A stretch of DNA of 64,000 bases from Paraburkholderia youngii (GTDB lineage: Bacteria; Pseudomonadota; Gammaproteobacteria; Burkholderiales; Burkholderiaceae). Each line of letters starts with the position of its first letter. The stretch's first letter is position 1. Where the stretch lies: the NCBI RefSeq assembly GCF_013366925.1, contig NZ_JAALDK010000001.1:1867089-1931088 (forward strand), read 5' to 3'. Below the pieces are notes generated by a model. It did no database searches, was not told the DNA's origin, and saw only the letters and a list, made by a program, of their open reading frames with translations. Of the stretch, positions 17,297-27,087 are shown piece after piece. Position numbers and translations under genes: made by a program.

Positions 17297-18385
17297 TTAT
17301 TGCTGGTCGCCTGTCGGTACAAAGACCATGCCGTGCGGATTGGCCAAATTGGTGACCAGCGGTAGAAGCGCTCCGCTCCGCAGATCGAGTTGGCCAACAT
17401 AAGCCGGCACTGCCGGCGTGCTACCCGTAGCGGCCACTCCCGTCGAGGCGGAGAAAGCTGCGTCACGCTGCCAGACATTGGCGCTGATCTTGTACACCAT
17501 GTTGGCTTTCGTATCGGACACCAGCAGGTAGCCCCGTCGCGCAGTGGCGAATACCGTGTCGTCAACCTGCACGTTGCCGAGAAGTGGCAGATATTGCACG
17601 CGCGGTTCATCGCCCGACGTGCGTAATAGGACAAGCTGGCCATCTCCTTGATCATCGAGCAGTACATCGCCCGACGGCGTTAGCGTCATTGAATCCGGAT
17701 CGGTCAGGTTGAGGGTCGCCACCGTGCCAAACGGAATGTTCCTGGCGTCGAGCGAGCCGCTCATAACCGGCGTGACGTCGATCCTGTAGCTGTTTGCGTC
17801 AAGGTGCACAACGCGAACAATCGCGGGCCCCGTATTCTTGCCACTAGCGTTAAGGGTGGGATTGGACGCACTGAAGTAGGCCTGGCCGTCCTTGAACACG
17901 ATGTCGTCATAGCCGCCACCGTGCAGCGTTTTGGCGAAGGAATACGGCTTGGAGGCCTGGCCGGTCGCGGGATTGATGATGACGAGGTTCGGATTCGCAT
18001 CCTCGTTCTGCATCGCCCAGATCTCGCGCGTGTACGGATTGACCTTCAGGCCATCGTTGTGTCCCGCGACTTGATACGTTTTCACGACGCTGCCGTCCAG
18101 CGTGTATTCGACAATCACGCTCATTGCGCCATTCGAGCCATCCGGTGCGCCGTTGTTTGCATAGCCGACCCAAACGTGATCATCAAGCACGGCCAGTGAG
18201 TCAGGTGCGCTCATCAGCCCGCCTCAACCCGTCGCGAACACGGCCATGCTAAAACCCGGAGTGACGAGCGGCTTCGCCGAGGTCTGCGCGTCGGCGGCAC
18301 CAGCCGCGAAGCAGAATGCGGTGAACACTAGCGCGGTGCGGCCGAAAATGCGGCTTGTTGCGTAAAGGGGGTGAATGCTTCGCAT
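17297..18385 (-). pseudogene. secreted beta-propeller-like protein interrupted by an in-frame TGA
   Basis: A start after AGGAG at 18385 gives a signal peptide (FGRTALVFTAFCFAAGAADA, cleavage near ADA-QT) and PGFSMAVFATG, then TGA at 18224-18226 in the same frame. Four codons later the frame resumes with MSAPDSLAVLDDHVWVGYAN and stays open for 305 residues: SNGAMSVIVEYTLDGSVVK, GGGYDDIVFKDGQAYFSAS, LTDPDSMTLTPSGDVLLDD and LANPHGMVFVP. The repeated strand pattern fits an NHL/SMP-30-like propeller acting in the periplasm. A single base change explains the stop. Internal re-initiation would give a protein without signal peptide. Confidence 0.75.
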
Positions 18386-18910
18386 GCTCATCTCCTGAGG
18401 CAGGTATGCAGTCGGGAAAGTCGGGGCACCGTCGTTTCCGAGGCGGCCGGTAACAAACCGAAATAGATGGAAACATGGGCGCGTGACTTAAGCGTGACGG
18501 CGCATGAGACGCCGGTTGATATGGCATCCGTTTCGACTTTCTTTCCGCGAGCGTAGGGCGAGTTGCCGTGATGGTTAGCGGCGGCGTGACAACGACAACA
18601 GTCAATCATGCAGTCGCTGATGGGAGCCGGCTCTGGAATCGATCCATCCTGCCGTCAAGCGCGTGGCGAGTGCAATCAGCGACATCGTTTGGCTCATTCG
18701 CCACCATGAACGGACATTGGCCGATCAGACGCGGCCGACCGGTCATGGCCGGCTGCCGCCCGACGGGATCGGCCGAAACCGACCGACAAGAGACCCTCAG
18801 TTTCCCTAATAGCCGTCACTCACCTTTACAGTGCGGTCCTGTGTAATCAACTCGGGTCCTGCGCCTTGATTCATGCGGCGTGACGTGAACGCTGCATCAT
18901 GTTGATTTCA
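18386..18910. other. intergenic stretch, no gene seen
   Basis: The part near 18700-18790 is repeat-like (GGCCG-rich, NGHWPIRRGRP when translated). No promoter or gene stands out. Confidence 0.5.
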
Positions 18911-19162
18911 TCATAGGCGGCGTAGCCGTCGCAACTGGATTGGCAGACAACGGACCATCAAATGCAATGCCAGCGGAACTAGCACACCGTCGTCCACAAT
19001 CCCGACGAATGGAACAGCAACATTGAAAGGATCGACCGCGTACAGAGCCACCAGAGCGGTCGCGGGCATCAGCCATCTTGGACGGTCGGGTTGCCGCAGC
19101 GCATATAAGAGCACGCGCAAATCGTCCCTGACCACCTTCCATAAAAATGCGATTTTTTTCAT
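18911..19162 (-). CDS. DUF1232/YkvA-like small membrane protein
   Basis: The 83-residue protein starts MKKIAFLWKVVRDDLRVLL and has the YkvA pattern: a basic helix, RWLMPATALVALYAVDPFNV, and FVGIVDDGVLVPLALHLMV, matching the family core of SPID-x-IPD plus DDxxLVPL. Members are small membrane-associated proteins of unknown function. The last ten residues are Arg/Leu-rich; another frame offers AAYDEINMMQRSRHAA, so a late frameshift is possible. It stands alone. Confidence 0.7.
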   Translation of the reverse strand: MKKIAFLWKVVRDDLRVLLYALRQPDRPRWLMPATALVALYAVDPFNVAVPFVGIVDDGVLVPLALHLMVRCLPIQLRRLRRL

Positions 19163-19576
19163 TCCGACAGCTCCGCGCCCTTCATTTCCTTAGACGGCCG
19201 TTTCTCACAGATCACATCCTACCCCTGGATACTTGGTCGGTGATGGCCGATACAAGTCAACCAAATTCGGCCCCTTTTCTTTTGATTGTTGGCGAGCTGC
19301 CGGCGCTCAGAAGCCAGGAACGTGGAAACCGCGACATAAGCGAGACTGAAATCAGCAGTGGAAGCACCGAGGTTCGCCGGATCGACGTGCGGTTCGATTT
19401 CGATGCCTGGATAATCTCACCTTCCACTTCGTTCGGGGGGTGAGGGACGTCGAGCGGGGTACTGATCGTTCAGTTCGCGACAATGAATCACTGATCGGAG
19501 CGGACCCGACCTGCAAGATCTGGCGTCGTGAGGTTGAGTTCGCTGTCCCGGATCAACGCTGTTTGCCTGAGGCCAG
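19163..19576. other. intergenic stretch, no gene seen
   Basis: Only short frames without ribosome sites were seen. It separates the YkvA-like gene from the end of the Rieske-P450 gene. Confidence 0.5.
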
Positions 19577-21385
19577 TCAGTGACGTTGTTCCAGCCTCAC
19601 AAAGAGGCCTTCCGGGAACATCGTGAACTCAAATATCTCGTCCACAGCGGCGGTTCGGTCAGTTGCCTGGGATATGTTGAAATTGCGGCACATCATTGCG
19701 AGCGCCGATTTAACTTCCATCAGGGCGAGCTTGCGACCCGGACACAACCGGGGTCCTGAGCCGAATGGAACGAAACCTACCTGATGGCTGCTCGTCGCAC
19801 CGGACGCGCCGAGCCAACGGTCAGGGTCAAATGTTCGCATTGGGGAAACGCTACCTGGTTGCAGCGCGGGCTGTCGCGTCAAGAGCGTCAGCACCGTACC
19901 CTTGGGAATTGCGATGCCATTTAACTGGACATCGAAATTCGGCTCGAAACTGGTAACCGGGGAAACCGGCTTCAGACGCATGGTCTCTTTGGTTACCGCG
20001 TCAAGATACACGAGATCATCAAGTGCATCCGCGTCTTCGAGTATTGCGCCCTCCCCGATGACAGAATCGACCTCAGCTTGCATTTTGTTCTGGACTTCGG
20101 GGTGAGTGCACATGTGATACGCGATCCAGGCGATCGTATTGGCGGTCGTGTCCTCGCCGGCCAGCAGTATCGTGAAAACATTTGCCATCACTTCTTCGTC
20201 CGTTAGCGGTGCCTCTCCTTCCTCTTGCGCCGTGAGCAACGCCTCAAGGAGGTTCGAAGGAAGCGCGTCAGTGATCGCGTCTTGCATCAATCGGGCGCGA
20301 TTGCGTGTGATGAGAACCTGTGTCAGAGCCCGCACGGCCACCAGAGCCCGGTCAAGTTGCCTGTCCGGTGCCAGTTTGAAGTAGTGCCAATAGGGGAACG
20401 GGGCAATTATCCGTCGCTGAATCATTGGAAACATCACTGCGAGGTGCTGCTGGATGATTTCGCCATCACTCTGGAGGGTGTCCATGTCATAGCCGAACGC
20501 AAGATTCGTCGCCACGTCCACTGTGTAGCGCATGAGCTCCTGGCGAATGTTTACGGATTGACGATTACGCGCGACTGTCTCCCATCGACTAAGTAGCCGC
20601 GAGGTCATCATGCGCATCGAGGGAAAGAATGCGCGAAGGTGGACCGGGTCAAGTGCCTTGACGACGAGTTGTCGCTGTCTCCTCCAGGTATCGCCCTCTG
20701 CCGAAAACACGCCATCAACACCAATTTCATGCGCGACGCGCTGGATTACGTCCCAGCGGCGATAGGTGCCCGGCCGGTCGTGGAGGACCTGATTGACGAG
20801 AACCGGATCTGCAATCGCAACGAATCTCCGACCCATTAGCGTGTAGGTGTACATGCTGCCGAACTCTCTACACCAGTTCTCGAGCAGCAAATGCAACTGG
20901 CGGGTCCTGAAGTCCAGAAGGTTGCCAAGGAGCGGAACACCCTTCGGTCCCGGAAGCTGCTTAACGCTACGAACCGGTGATGGGCGGGCGGCCTGCTCGA
21001 CAGCAGCCGCGCAGGAGGATTGTTGCGCCTTCCATGCAAGCACTTCATTTCGATCAACCTTTATTTCCCCGTTTTCGATAATTGCTTCGAATCGCTTCAG
21101 ATCTGAAGTGCTGATACCGCGCCTCTGTCCCGATAGACAGGCGAATTGCCAACCGTGCCCCCTGCAAGTAAGTACGTCGTCCTTTAATGCGCCCTCTGAC
21201 AACAGGGTACCCTCGTGCGGACATCGGCCCTGGTAAATGCAGACGCCTTGGGCGTGCCTGATAACAACCAGATCAATTCCGTCGAGGTGAGCCGCCTGGA
21301 CGTTTTCGTCCTCCAGGTCTTTCGTCCGTGCGACGACTACCGAATCTTCCGGGGCCGGCTTTACGATCTGAAGAGTTGAACTCAT
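19577..21385 (-). CDS. Rieske [2Fe-2S]-cytochrome P450 fusion protein
   Basis: From MSSTLQIVKP the protein has 602 residues. Residues 1-120 form a Rieske ferredoxin domain with CPH at 55-57 and CRGH at 74-77, the four cluster ligands. A linker leads to a complete P450 starting LPGPKGVPLLGN near 142, with the I-helix LAGEDTTANTIAW, the ExxR helix KETMRLKPV, FDPDRWLG, and the heme loop FGSGPRLCPGRK with Cys548. Electrons would pass from a reductase to the tethered Rieske cluster and on to heme. Most bacterial P450s use separate ferredoxins, so the fusion is notable. A longer frame upstream lacks protein character. No dedicated reductase is adjacent. Confidence 0.92.
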   Translation of the reverse strand: MSSTLQIVKPAPEDSVVVARTKDLEDENVQAAHLDGIDLVVIRHAQGVCIYQGRCPHEGTLLSEGALKDDVLTCRGHGWQFACLSGQRRGISTSDLKRFEAIIENGEIKVDRNEVLAWKAQQSSCAAAVEQAARPSPVRSVKQLPGPKGVPLLGNLLDFRTRQLHLLLENWCREFGSMYTYTLMGRRFVAIADPVLVNQVLHDRPGTYRRWDVIQRVAHEIGVDGVFSAEGDTWRRQRQLVVKALDPVHLRAFFPSMRMMTSRLLSRWETVARNRQSVNIRQELMRYTVDVATNLAFGYDMDTLQSDGEIIQQHLAVMFPMIQRRIIAPFPYWHYFKLAPDRQLDRALVAVRALTQVLITRNRARLMQDAITDALPSNLLEALLTAQEEGEAPLTDEEVMANVFTILLAGEDTTANTIAWIAYHMCTHPEVQNKMQAEVDSVIGEGAILEDADALDDLVYLDAVTKETMRLKPVSPVTSFEPNFDVQLNGIAIPKGTVLTLLTRQPALQPGSVSPMRTFDPDRWLGASGATSSHQVGFVPFGSGPRLCPGRKLALMEVKSALAMMCRNFNISQATDRTAAVDEIFEFTMFPEGLFVRLEQRH

Positions 21386-21820
21386 GTTCGCGCTCGTTCC
21401 CAATGAAGCGCCCTCATCACGGGCAGGAGGGCGCGAAAGACCGTTTGGCTTTGTCGCGGTCCCGCTCGGGAAGGGTCGAACCAGCTGCCAGAAAGGTGCG
21501 GGACCGCGACGCGGGAGGAGTATGGCAGCAACCGCGAGCGCCAGAAGTTCGGCGGACGGCCTTAACTGCATGAACCCCTGCACCGGCATCGCGTGTGAAT
21601 CTTCGAGCGCACCAGGATGCGCTCTGTGACTGCATGATAGCTGTCCCATGCTACCAGCCAAGTGAACTTTCTAGTTTCACGCCGCCCTTCTAAAGCTGTC
21701 ACCGACAGATCCTGGAACTCCGCCCACAGCCCCTTGTTGCGGTGCTTTGACGGAGTGTGGTGGCACCAGCGTGCGAAAGGGGACACCGCCATTTGATCAG
21801 CTTGTGCTCTGGCCACATAT
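21386..21820. other. upstream region of the Rieske-P450 gene, no gene seen
   Basis: The frame of the P450 stays open for 92 codons here but reads as non-coding. Part of 21640-21820 may be insertion-sequence debris. Confidence 0.45.
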
Positions 21821-22123
21821 TTGCCCACCCGATTGCTCCCTTGTCGCCGGCCAGACGACGCTGAAAGTATCGGACGCAGTCCAACAACCGTTTCACGAGA
21901 GCTCACGCGCAATGCGGCGACACGTGGTGGGTGCCTCGCGTATCGTGCTTCGGTCGCGCAGTGGAAGGCGGCACGGTTCGCCAAACGACCAAAGCCAGCG
22001 AAGCTGTCGACTAATGGACGGCTGCGCCAATATGTAACTGCGGATTCAACCGGTCGATGTAACACTATCGACCGCGTGAGCAGTGAGTCAGCGGACCGCC
22101 TGAAACAGAAACATTCCCTATGA
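21821..22123 (+). pseudogene. IS30-family transposase fragment
   Basis: The translated segment IGRSPTTVSRELTRNAATR followed by YRASVAQWKAARFAKRPK and PAKLSTNGRLRQYV matches the N-terminal helix-turn-helix and linker of IS30 transposases. The DDE catalytic domain is missing and the upstream HTH half is out of frame. It is a dead remnant of about 200 bases. Confidence 0.6.
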
Positions 22124-22278
22124 GCGTGACGAGTTCACCGGCGTAGCTTATTGCAGTTACGGGTCAATCCGGTTTGCTAACGTTTGGTCAATAGCATTAG
22201 CAATGATCTCCGTTAATTGATTACGACACGCCCATCCATATACTCCACGCACCTGCGAGAGGCCGAAGTGAGTTAAGC

Positions 22279-22791
22279 GTGAACGTGAGTGCCGCACAAC
22301 GAGCACTCATGCCGCTCGCCGACGTTCACTACTGGAGGCAAGCGATTAACAACACCTTGAAGCACTTCGGCACATGCGGACTTTTTGCGCTGCCAGCGCT
22401 CTTCACTATGCATCCCGCGCTTGCCCAGAACAAGCTCGTCACGGATGCGAATGCAACATGGAACAAAGGCGACGCTCACGGGCTCGCCGCGCTATACGAC
22501 GAAAAGGCGATCGTATCGCGGGGTAACGGCAAGATCGTTCAAGGGCGCGACGAAATAGAGAAGCTCTTCAAGAGCCACTTCGATGCCGGCGTTCACGATT
22601 ACGCGATCGACGTGGTGCGCGCGAGCCAGGTCGGCAACGTGATGTACGAAACGGCCGACTGGACTGCGGTGCAGGAGAAGGATGGCAAGAAGCCGCAATA
22701 CAAAGGCGTATTGCTAAAGGTGATGACGAGGAGCACGGACGGCAAGTGGCGCACGATCGCGCACACGTGGAATGCGGAAGAGAACAAGTGA
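22279..22791 (+). CDS. secreted SnoaL/NTF2-like protein (DUF4440 type)
   Basis: The C-terminal 120 residues have the NTF2-like cone fold pattern: VTDANATWNKGDAHGLAALY, DEKAIVSRGNGKIVQGRDEI, and TRSTDGKWRTIAHTWN. A hydrophobic stretch TCGLFALPALFTMHPALAQ ends in an AxA-like site, so the protein is probably exported. The GTG start used here puts 30 residues before this stretch; a later start is likely. Such proteins bind or turn over small molecules; the ligand is unknown. It lies between the P450 and the acyl-CoA ligase, transcribed away from the P450. Confidence 0.8.
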   Translation: MNVSAAQRALMPLADVHYWRQAINNTLKHFGTCGLFALPALFTMHPALAQNKLVTDANATWNKGDAHGLAALYDEKAIVSRGNGKIVQGRDEIEKLFKSHFDAGVHDYAIDVVRASQVGNVMYETADWTAVQEKDGKKPQYKGVLLKVMTRSTDGKWRTIAHTWNAEENK

Positions 22792-23091
22792 AGGGCATCT
22801 CGCACGTTCAGGAAGTAGACGAGGCATTCGAATGGCTGCTTTCTAAGCTACCTGAGCGGCAACTATTGGGCCGGCTACCGTCTGACATGCGCATGGCTAG
22901 TCTCAGCGTGCGGATTGCGGGTGCTACAGACGCGAGACATTAGCAATATCCATCTTATCTATTTGCAACACTCGCAGGCCTCAACTATGTTGAATAACCG
23001 GAAGGCTTGGCTACCGGGCGGGTGCCGTGTCCGATATTTCTAGCACTCTTACGCGATTCCGGGCTCGCGGCAATAGCAGGGAGACTCGGCT

Positions 23092-24798
23092 ATGACGACA
23101 CCGCTGCTCGGACAGATGATGGACGTGCCGCTGACGGTTTCCTCACTGCTGGCCCATGCGTCACGGCACTTCGGCACTACCGAGATCGTGTCAAAGCGCA
23201 TCGAAGGCGACGTACATCGCTACACGTATCGCGACTGCGAAAAGCGCGCGAAGCAACTGGCGCAGGCGCTTATCGCGCTGGATGTGCAGCCGGGCGAACG
23301 GATCGGCACGCTGGCATGGAACGGTTACCGCCATCTGGAAGCCTATTACGGCACGACGGGCTTCGGGGCTGTGTGTCATACCATCAACCCCCGGCTCTTC
23401 CCCGAGCAGATCGCATGGATCATCAACGACGCCGATGACAGCTACGTGCTGTTCGATACGACGTTCTCGCAGCTGATTGAATACCTTGCGCCCCTCTGTC
23501 CCAAGGTGTGTGGGTGGATCGCGCTTGCCGACGACGCGCATCTACCTGCGGTGCAGACGCCCATACCGCTCATCAGCTATGAGACGTTTCTCAAGCCGCA
23601 CGACGGCGCATTCGACTGGCCGCTCCTCGACGAGCGCCAGGCATCGTACCTTTGTTACACCTCGGGCACGACGGGCAATCCAAAGGGCGCGCTGTATTCG
23701 CATCGCTCCACGGTGCTGCACGCGTACGCCGGTGCGCTGCCGGATGCGATGTGTCTATCGGCGCACGACTCGGCGTTGCCTGTCGTGCCGATGTTTCATG
23801 CGAACGCATGGGGCATTCCGCATGCCGCGCCGCTCACGGGCGCGAAACTCGTCCTTCCGGGCAAAGATCTCGACGGTAAATCCCTTTTCGAGCTGATGCA
23901 GGCGGAGCGCGTCACGTATTCCGCCGGCGTGCCAACCGTCTGGCTTGGCCTGCTCAACTACATGAAGGAAGCGGGCGTGCGGTTGTCGTCACTGCAACGC
24001 GCGGTGATCGGCGGGTCCGCGTGCCCGCCGGCGATGCTGCGCACCTTCGAGGAATACGGCGTCGAAGCCATTCACGGATGGGGCATGACCGAGATGTCAC
24101 CGCTCGGCACGCTCGCAAAACTCAACTGGGAACAATCACAGCGGCCGCCGGAAGAGCAGCGCAGGCTGCGCGAAAAGCAGGGGCACGTGATCTACGGCGT
24201 GGACATGAAGATCGTCGGCGACGATGGGCGCGACCTGCCGTGGGACGGCATCGCGTTCGGCGAACTGCACACGCGCGGTCCGTGGGTGATCAAGCGGTAT
24301 TTCCAGAAGGATGACTCGCCGCTCGTCGACGGCTGGTTTCCGACCGGCGACGTGGCCACGATCGACGGGGACGGTTTTATGCGGATCACCGACCGCAGCA
24401 AGGATGTGATCAAGTCGGGAGGCGAGTGGATCAGTTCGATCGAAATCGAGAACATCGCGATCGCGCATCCGGGCGTCGCAGAGGCAGCCTGCATCGCCTG
24501 CGCCCATCCGAAGTGGCTGCAGCGGCCGCTGCTCGTCGTCGTCAAACGCAAGGACGCGGAGGTCACGCGCGACGAACTGCTCGCGTTCTACGAGGGCAAG
24601 GTCGCGAAGTGGTGGATGCCCGATGACGTTATCTTCGTCACCGAATTGCCGCATACGGCCGTTGGAAAGCTGCACAAACTGAAGCTGCGCGAGCAGTTCA
24701 GCGACCACCTGCTGGCGTCGGCGCTCGAAGTTGAGCCCTGTCCCCTTGCCGACGAGCGCGCAATGGAAGGCGCCGGGTCAAAACCTGCGGCGGAATAA
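23092..24798 (+). CDS. acyl-CoA synthetase (AMP-forming, AlkK/FadD-like)
   Basis: A GGGAGA precedes the ATG. The 568-residue protein has the ANL-superfamily motifs in order: [19 protein letters not shown] near residue 187 for ATP binding, the adenylation loop [12 protein letters not shown], and [20 protein letters not shown] then [15 protein letters not shown] at the hinge. It ends with [12 protein letters not shown], holding the catalytic Lys. It activates a medium- or long-chain carboxylic acid to its CoA thioester. It has no adjacent beta-oxidation genes. The preceding P450 and following binding protein might belong to the same catabolic programme, but this is not shown. Confidence 0.93.
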   Translation: MTTPLLGQMMDVPLTVSSLLAHASRHFGTTEIVSKRIEGDVHRYTYRDCEKRAKQLAQALIALDVQPGERIGTLAWNGYRHLEAYYGTTGFGAVCHTINPRLFPEQIAWIINDADDSYVLFDTTFSQLIEYLAPLCPKVCGWIALADDAHLPAVQTPIPLISYETFLKPHDGAFDWPLLDERQASYLCYTSGTTGNPKGALYSHRSTVLHAYAGALPDAMCLSAHDSALPVVPMFHANAWGIPHAAPLTGAKLVLPGKDLDGKSLFELMQAERVTYSAGVPTVWLGLLNYMKEAGVRLSSLQRAVIGGSACPPAMLRTFEEYGVEAIHGWGMTEMSPLGTLAKLNWEQSQRPPEEQRRLREKQGHVIYGVDMKIVGDDGRDLPWDGIAFGELHTRGPWVIKRYFQKDDSPLVDGWFPTGDVATIDGDGFMRITDRSKDVIKSGGEWISSIEIENIAIAHPGVAEAACIACAHPKWLQRPLLVVVKRKDAEVTRDELLAFYEGKVAKWWMPDDVIFVTELPHTAVGKLHKLKLREQFSDHLLASALEVEPCPLADERAMEGAGSKPAAE

Positions 24799-25340
24799 TC
24801 GAAAAGGAGGCTGTCAAAGGGACCGCCACCGCACCGCCATTTGGTGCAGCCGGCCGTGGGTGACCCCAACCCGCCACAGACAGACAGCGACATGCACGGC
24901 CGCTATCAGCAGCAAACAAGACGCCAGCAAAGATTGAATGCTCAGTGCAGGCGCTCAGCCCGTCGTGAGAGCGACACACGACTCAGCCCTGCCAGACTCG
25001 TGGGCGCCCACGTCCGACGGACAATCTTGCAGCCGTCGGCTGTCGGAGGCGAGCTTCCGGCCGGCACAGAAGCAGGCGTACGCTACCATTTCCTCATCAC
25101 CGCCGCACATTCGGCGCGGCCGTCGCCGCGTTTCATCGCATGTTTGCGCGAGCGGTCGAATATTCACTACATCGCATCTTTACCTGGCATTTTGCGCAGT
25201 CCGGACTAGCATCGAATATAGCCGCGATGTGCAGGTTCGACGGGCTTCGAATCTCGTTCAGATGCTTTTCTTCGCGGGCGCGGGACGAGAAGCAGAAACC
25301 GCGCGCAGGTAGAGGCACGTGGAAGTACGTGGAGGTAGCG
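24799..25340. other. intergenic stretch, no gene seen
   Basis: No convincing frame or terminator was found between the ligase and the binding-protein gene. The GGAGGTAGCG at its end is the ribosome site of the latter. Confidence 0.5.
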
Positions 25341-26552
25341 ATGTACATGAGATCACCTATGCTTCGCCTGCTGGGGGTCGCGACGACTGTCAGCGCAATG
25401 GTGATGTACAGCGACGCGCGCGCAACTGGCGATGCAGTGACCATCGCATTCATCACGGATTTTTCCGGACTGTATTCCGAAGGTGATGGGCAGGGCGGCC
25501 TCGAGGCAATTCGAATGGCCATTGCGGATTTCGGAGGCCAGGTCAACGGCAAGCCGATCAAGGTGCTCTATGCGGACCATCAGAACAAGGCCGATATAGC
25601 AGCATCGGTCGCGCGGGAATGGATCGACCGCGAGAGTGTCAATGTGATTATCGGCGGGACGAATTCTGCAACCGCGCTTTCCACCAATCAGATTGCCGGA
25701 GAAAAGAAGATTCCCTACATCAACGTAGGAGCCGGCGCAGATACGCTGACCAATGAGCAATGCACGCCTTATACGGTCCACTATGCGTACGACACGATGG
25801 CCCTTGCAAAGGGAACCGCTTCATCAGTGCTTAAAAGAGGCGGAAAAACATGGTATTTCCTAACCGCCGACTATGCGTTCGGCAAGGCGCTTGAGAAGAA
25901 CGCCTCTGATGTCGTGAAGGCGAATGGCGGCCAAGTGCTGGGATCTGTTCATCATCCGCTCTCCGCGTCGGACTTTTCTTCGTTCCTTCTTCAGGCACAA
26001 CAATCGAAAGCACAGGTCCTTGGACTCGCGAACGCTGGCGGCGACGCCGTCAATGCAATCAAGGCCGCGAACCAGTTCGGCGTAACGAAAACGATGACGC
26101 TGGCCGCGCTGCTTATCTTCATCAACGATATCAACAGTCTGGGTCTCGCGACGGCGCAACATCTCGTGCTGACGGATAGTTGGTATTGGAACAAGAATGC
26201 ACAAACACGCAAGTGGTCGCAGCGCTATTTCGCGAAAATGAACAAGATGCCGTCGAGCCTGCAGGCCGCCGACTATTCCGCAACGATGACCTATCTGAAG
26301 GCAGTGCGGACTGTCGGCTCGACCGAACCAGCCGCGGTCATGTCGCAGCTAAAGAAACAAAAGATCGACGACGTGTATGCGCAAGGATATATCCGGGAAG
26401 ATGGCAGCATGATTCACAATATGTATCTGATGGAGGTGAAGACGCCGGACGAATCGGAGCAGCCGTGGGACTACTGCAAGATCATCGAAACGATTCCTGG
26501 TGAACAGGCGTTCGGCAGTAAAGCTGAGTCTCGCTGCGCGTTATGGAAATGA
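25341..26552 (+). CDS. ABC transporter substrate-binding protein (branched-chain amino acid type)
   Basis: GGAGG sits directly before the chosen ATG. The 403-residue protein has an N-terminal signal (MLRLLGVATTVSAMVMYSDA, cleavage near ARA) and a type I periplasmic binding fold: VTIAFITDFSGLYSEGDGQ, VKVLYADHQNKAD-like strands, and VNVIIGGTNSATALSTNQIA. It ends with QPWDYCKIIETIPGEQAF, a tail found in the Peripla_BP_6 group that binds amides, urea, aromatic or short-chain acids. No permease or ATPase gene follows, so it is an orphan or serves a system elsewhere. The stop is next to a decayed RidA gene on the other strand. Confidence 0.88.
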   Translation: MYMRSPMLRLLGVATTVSAMVMYSDARATGDAVTIAFITDFSGLYSEGDGQGGLEAIRMAIADFGGQVNGKPIKVLYADHQNKADIAASVAREWIDRESVNVIIGGTNSATALSTNQIAGEKKIPYINVGAGADTLTNEQCTPYTVHYAYDTMALAKGTASSVLKRGGKTWYFLTADYAFGKALEKNASDVVKANGGQVLGSVHHPLSASDFSSFLLQAQQSKAQVLGLANAGGDAVNAIKAANQFGVTKTMTLAALLIFINDINSLGLATAQHLVLTDSWYWNKNAQTRKWSQRYFAKMNKMPSSLQAADYSATMTYLKAVRTVGSTEPAAVMSQLKKQKIDDVYAQGYIREDGSMIHNMYLMEVKTPDESEQPWDYCKIIETIPGEQAFGSKAESRCALWK

Positions 26553-26798
26553 AGCCGTTGGCGCGGGTCGGTCTCGTGCTCGGTAAGCCTTCGTCCGGCG
26601 AAACCTCTGCGCCAACCTTGCCGACCGGTTGCGCAATGGTCCCGTCCGCGTTCAGCGGCACGTGACCCGAGACAAATGCTTTTTTTCCTCTGACACGCAC
26701 CCATTCAAATGGCAACGCATACGTACATTCGCCGGAATTTGTAGCGGCTGTGGTAGCGCCAATCCCATTTTCGCTAACTTCGCTTCGATTCTGCCCAT
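26553..26798 (-). pseudogene. RidA family protein, decayed copy 1
   Basis: Read on the minus strand from an ATG at 26798, MGRIEAKLAKMGLALPQPLQ matches the start of the second copy at 30876. A frameshift follows, then FEWVRVRGKKAFVSGHVPLN and GTIAQPVGKVGAEVSPDE match the copy in another frame. After that only scrambled residues (AYRARDRPAP) remain before the converging binding-protein gene. RidA proteins deaminate reactive enamines. This copy lacks the second half and is dead. Confidence 0.75.
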
Positions 26799-27087
26799 AT
26801 CTCTCTATATGAACGCGTCCCGTTTGCAACAGCTTTCGTGAGTTTCAGACAGACAAGGATGGGCTGCATCTCTATATCCGGGCTTGTTGCAGACGATACT
26901 GCCGTCGCGGCCCCCTATGAAATCCGCTGACCCACGCCTCATTCTCCTAGCGAGCTCAAGGCTCTCGATGATATTCAGGTTTCGTGAGTCCCGGTCCTAC
27001 CTGGCTTGTCATCACACTCGATTGCTGCGCAACCTTTCGACGTTCATCCCTGTGTTAAACGTTGAACTGCTACATGGCGCGGTTCGC
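26799..27087. other. flank of IS110 element, no gene seen
   Basis: It probably includes the left end of the IS110 element; the exact end was not resolved. Confidence 0.4.

Noticed and set aside
21386..21661. A 92-residue N-terminal extension of the Rieske-P450 protein
   Set aside because: The extension is low in protein character and precedes a natural Met at the Rieske domain; it was not used.
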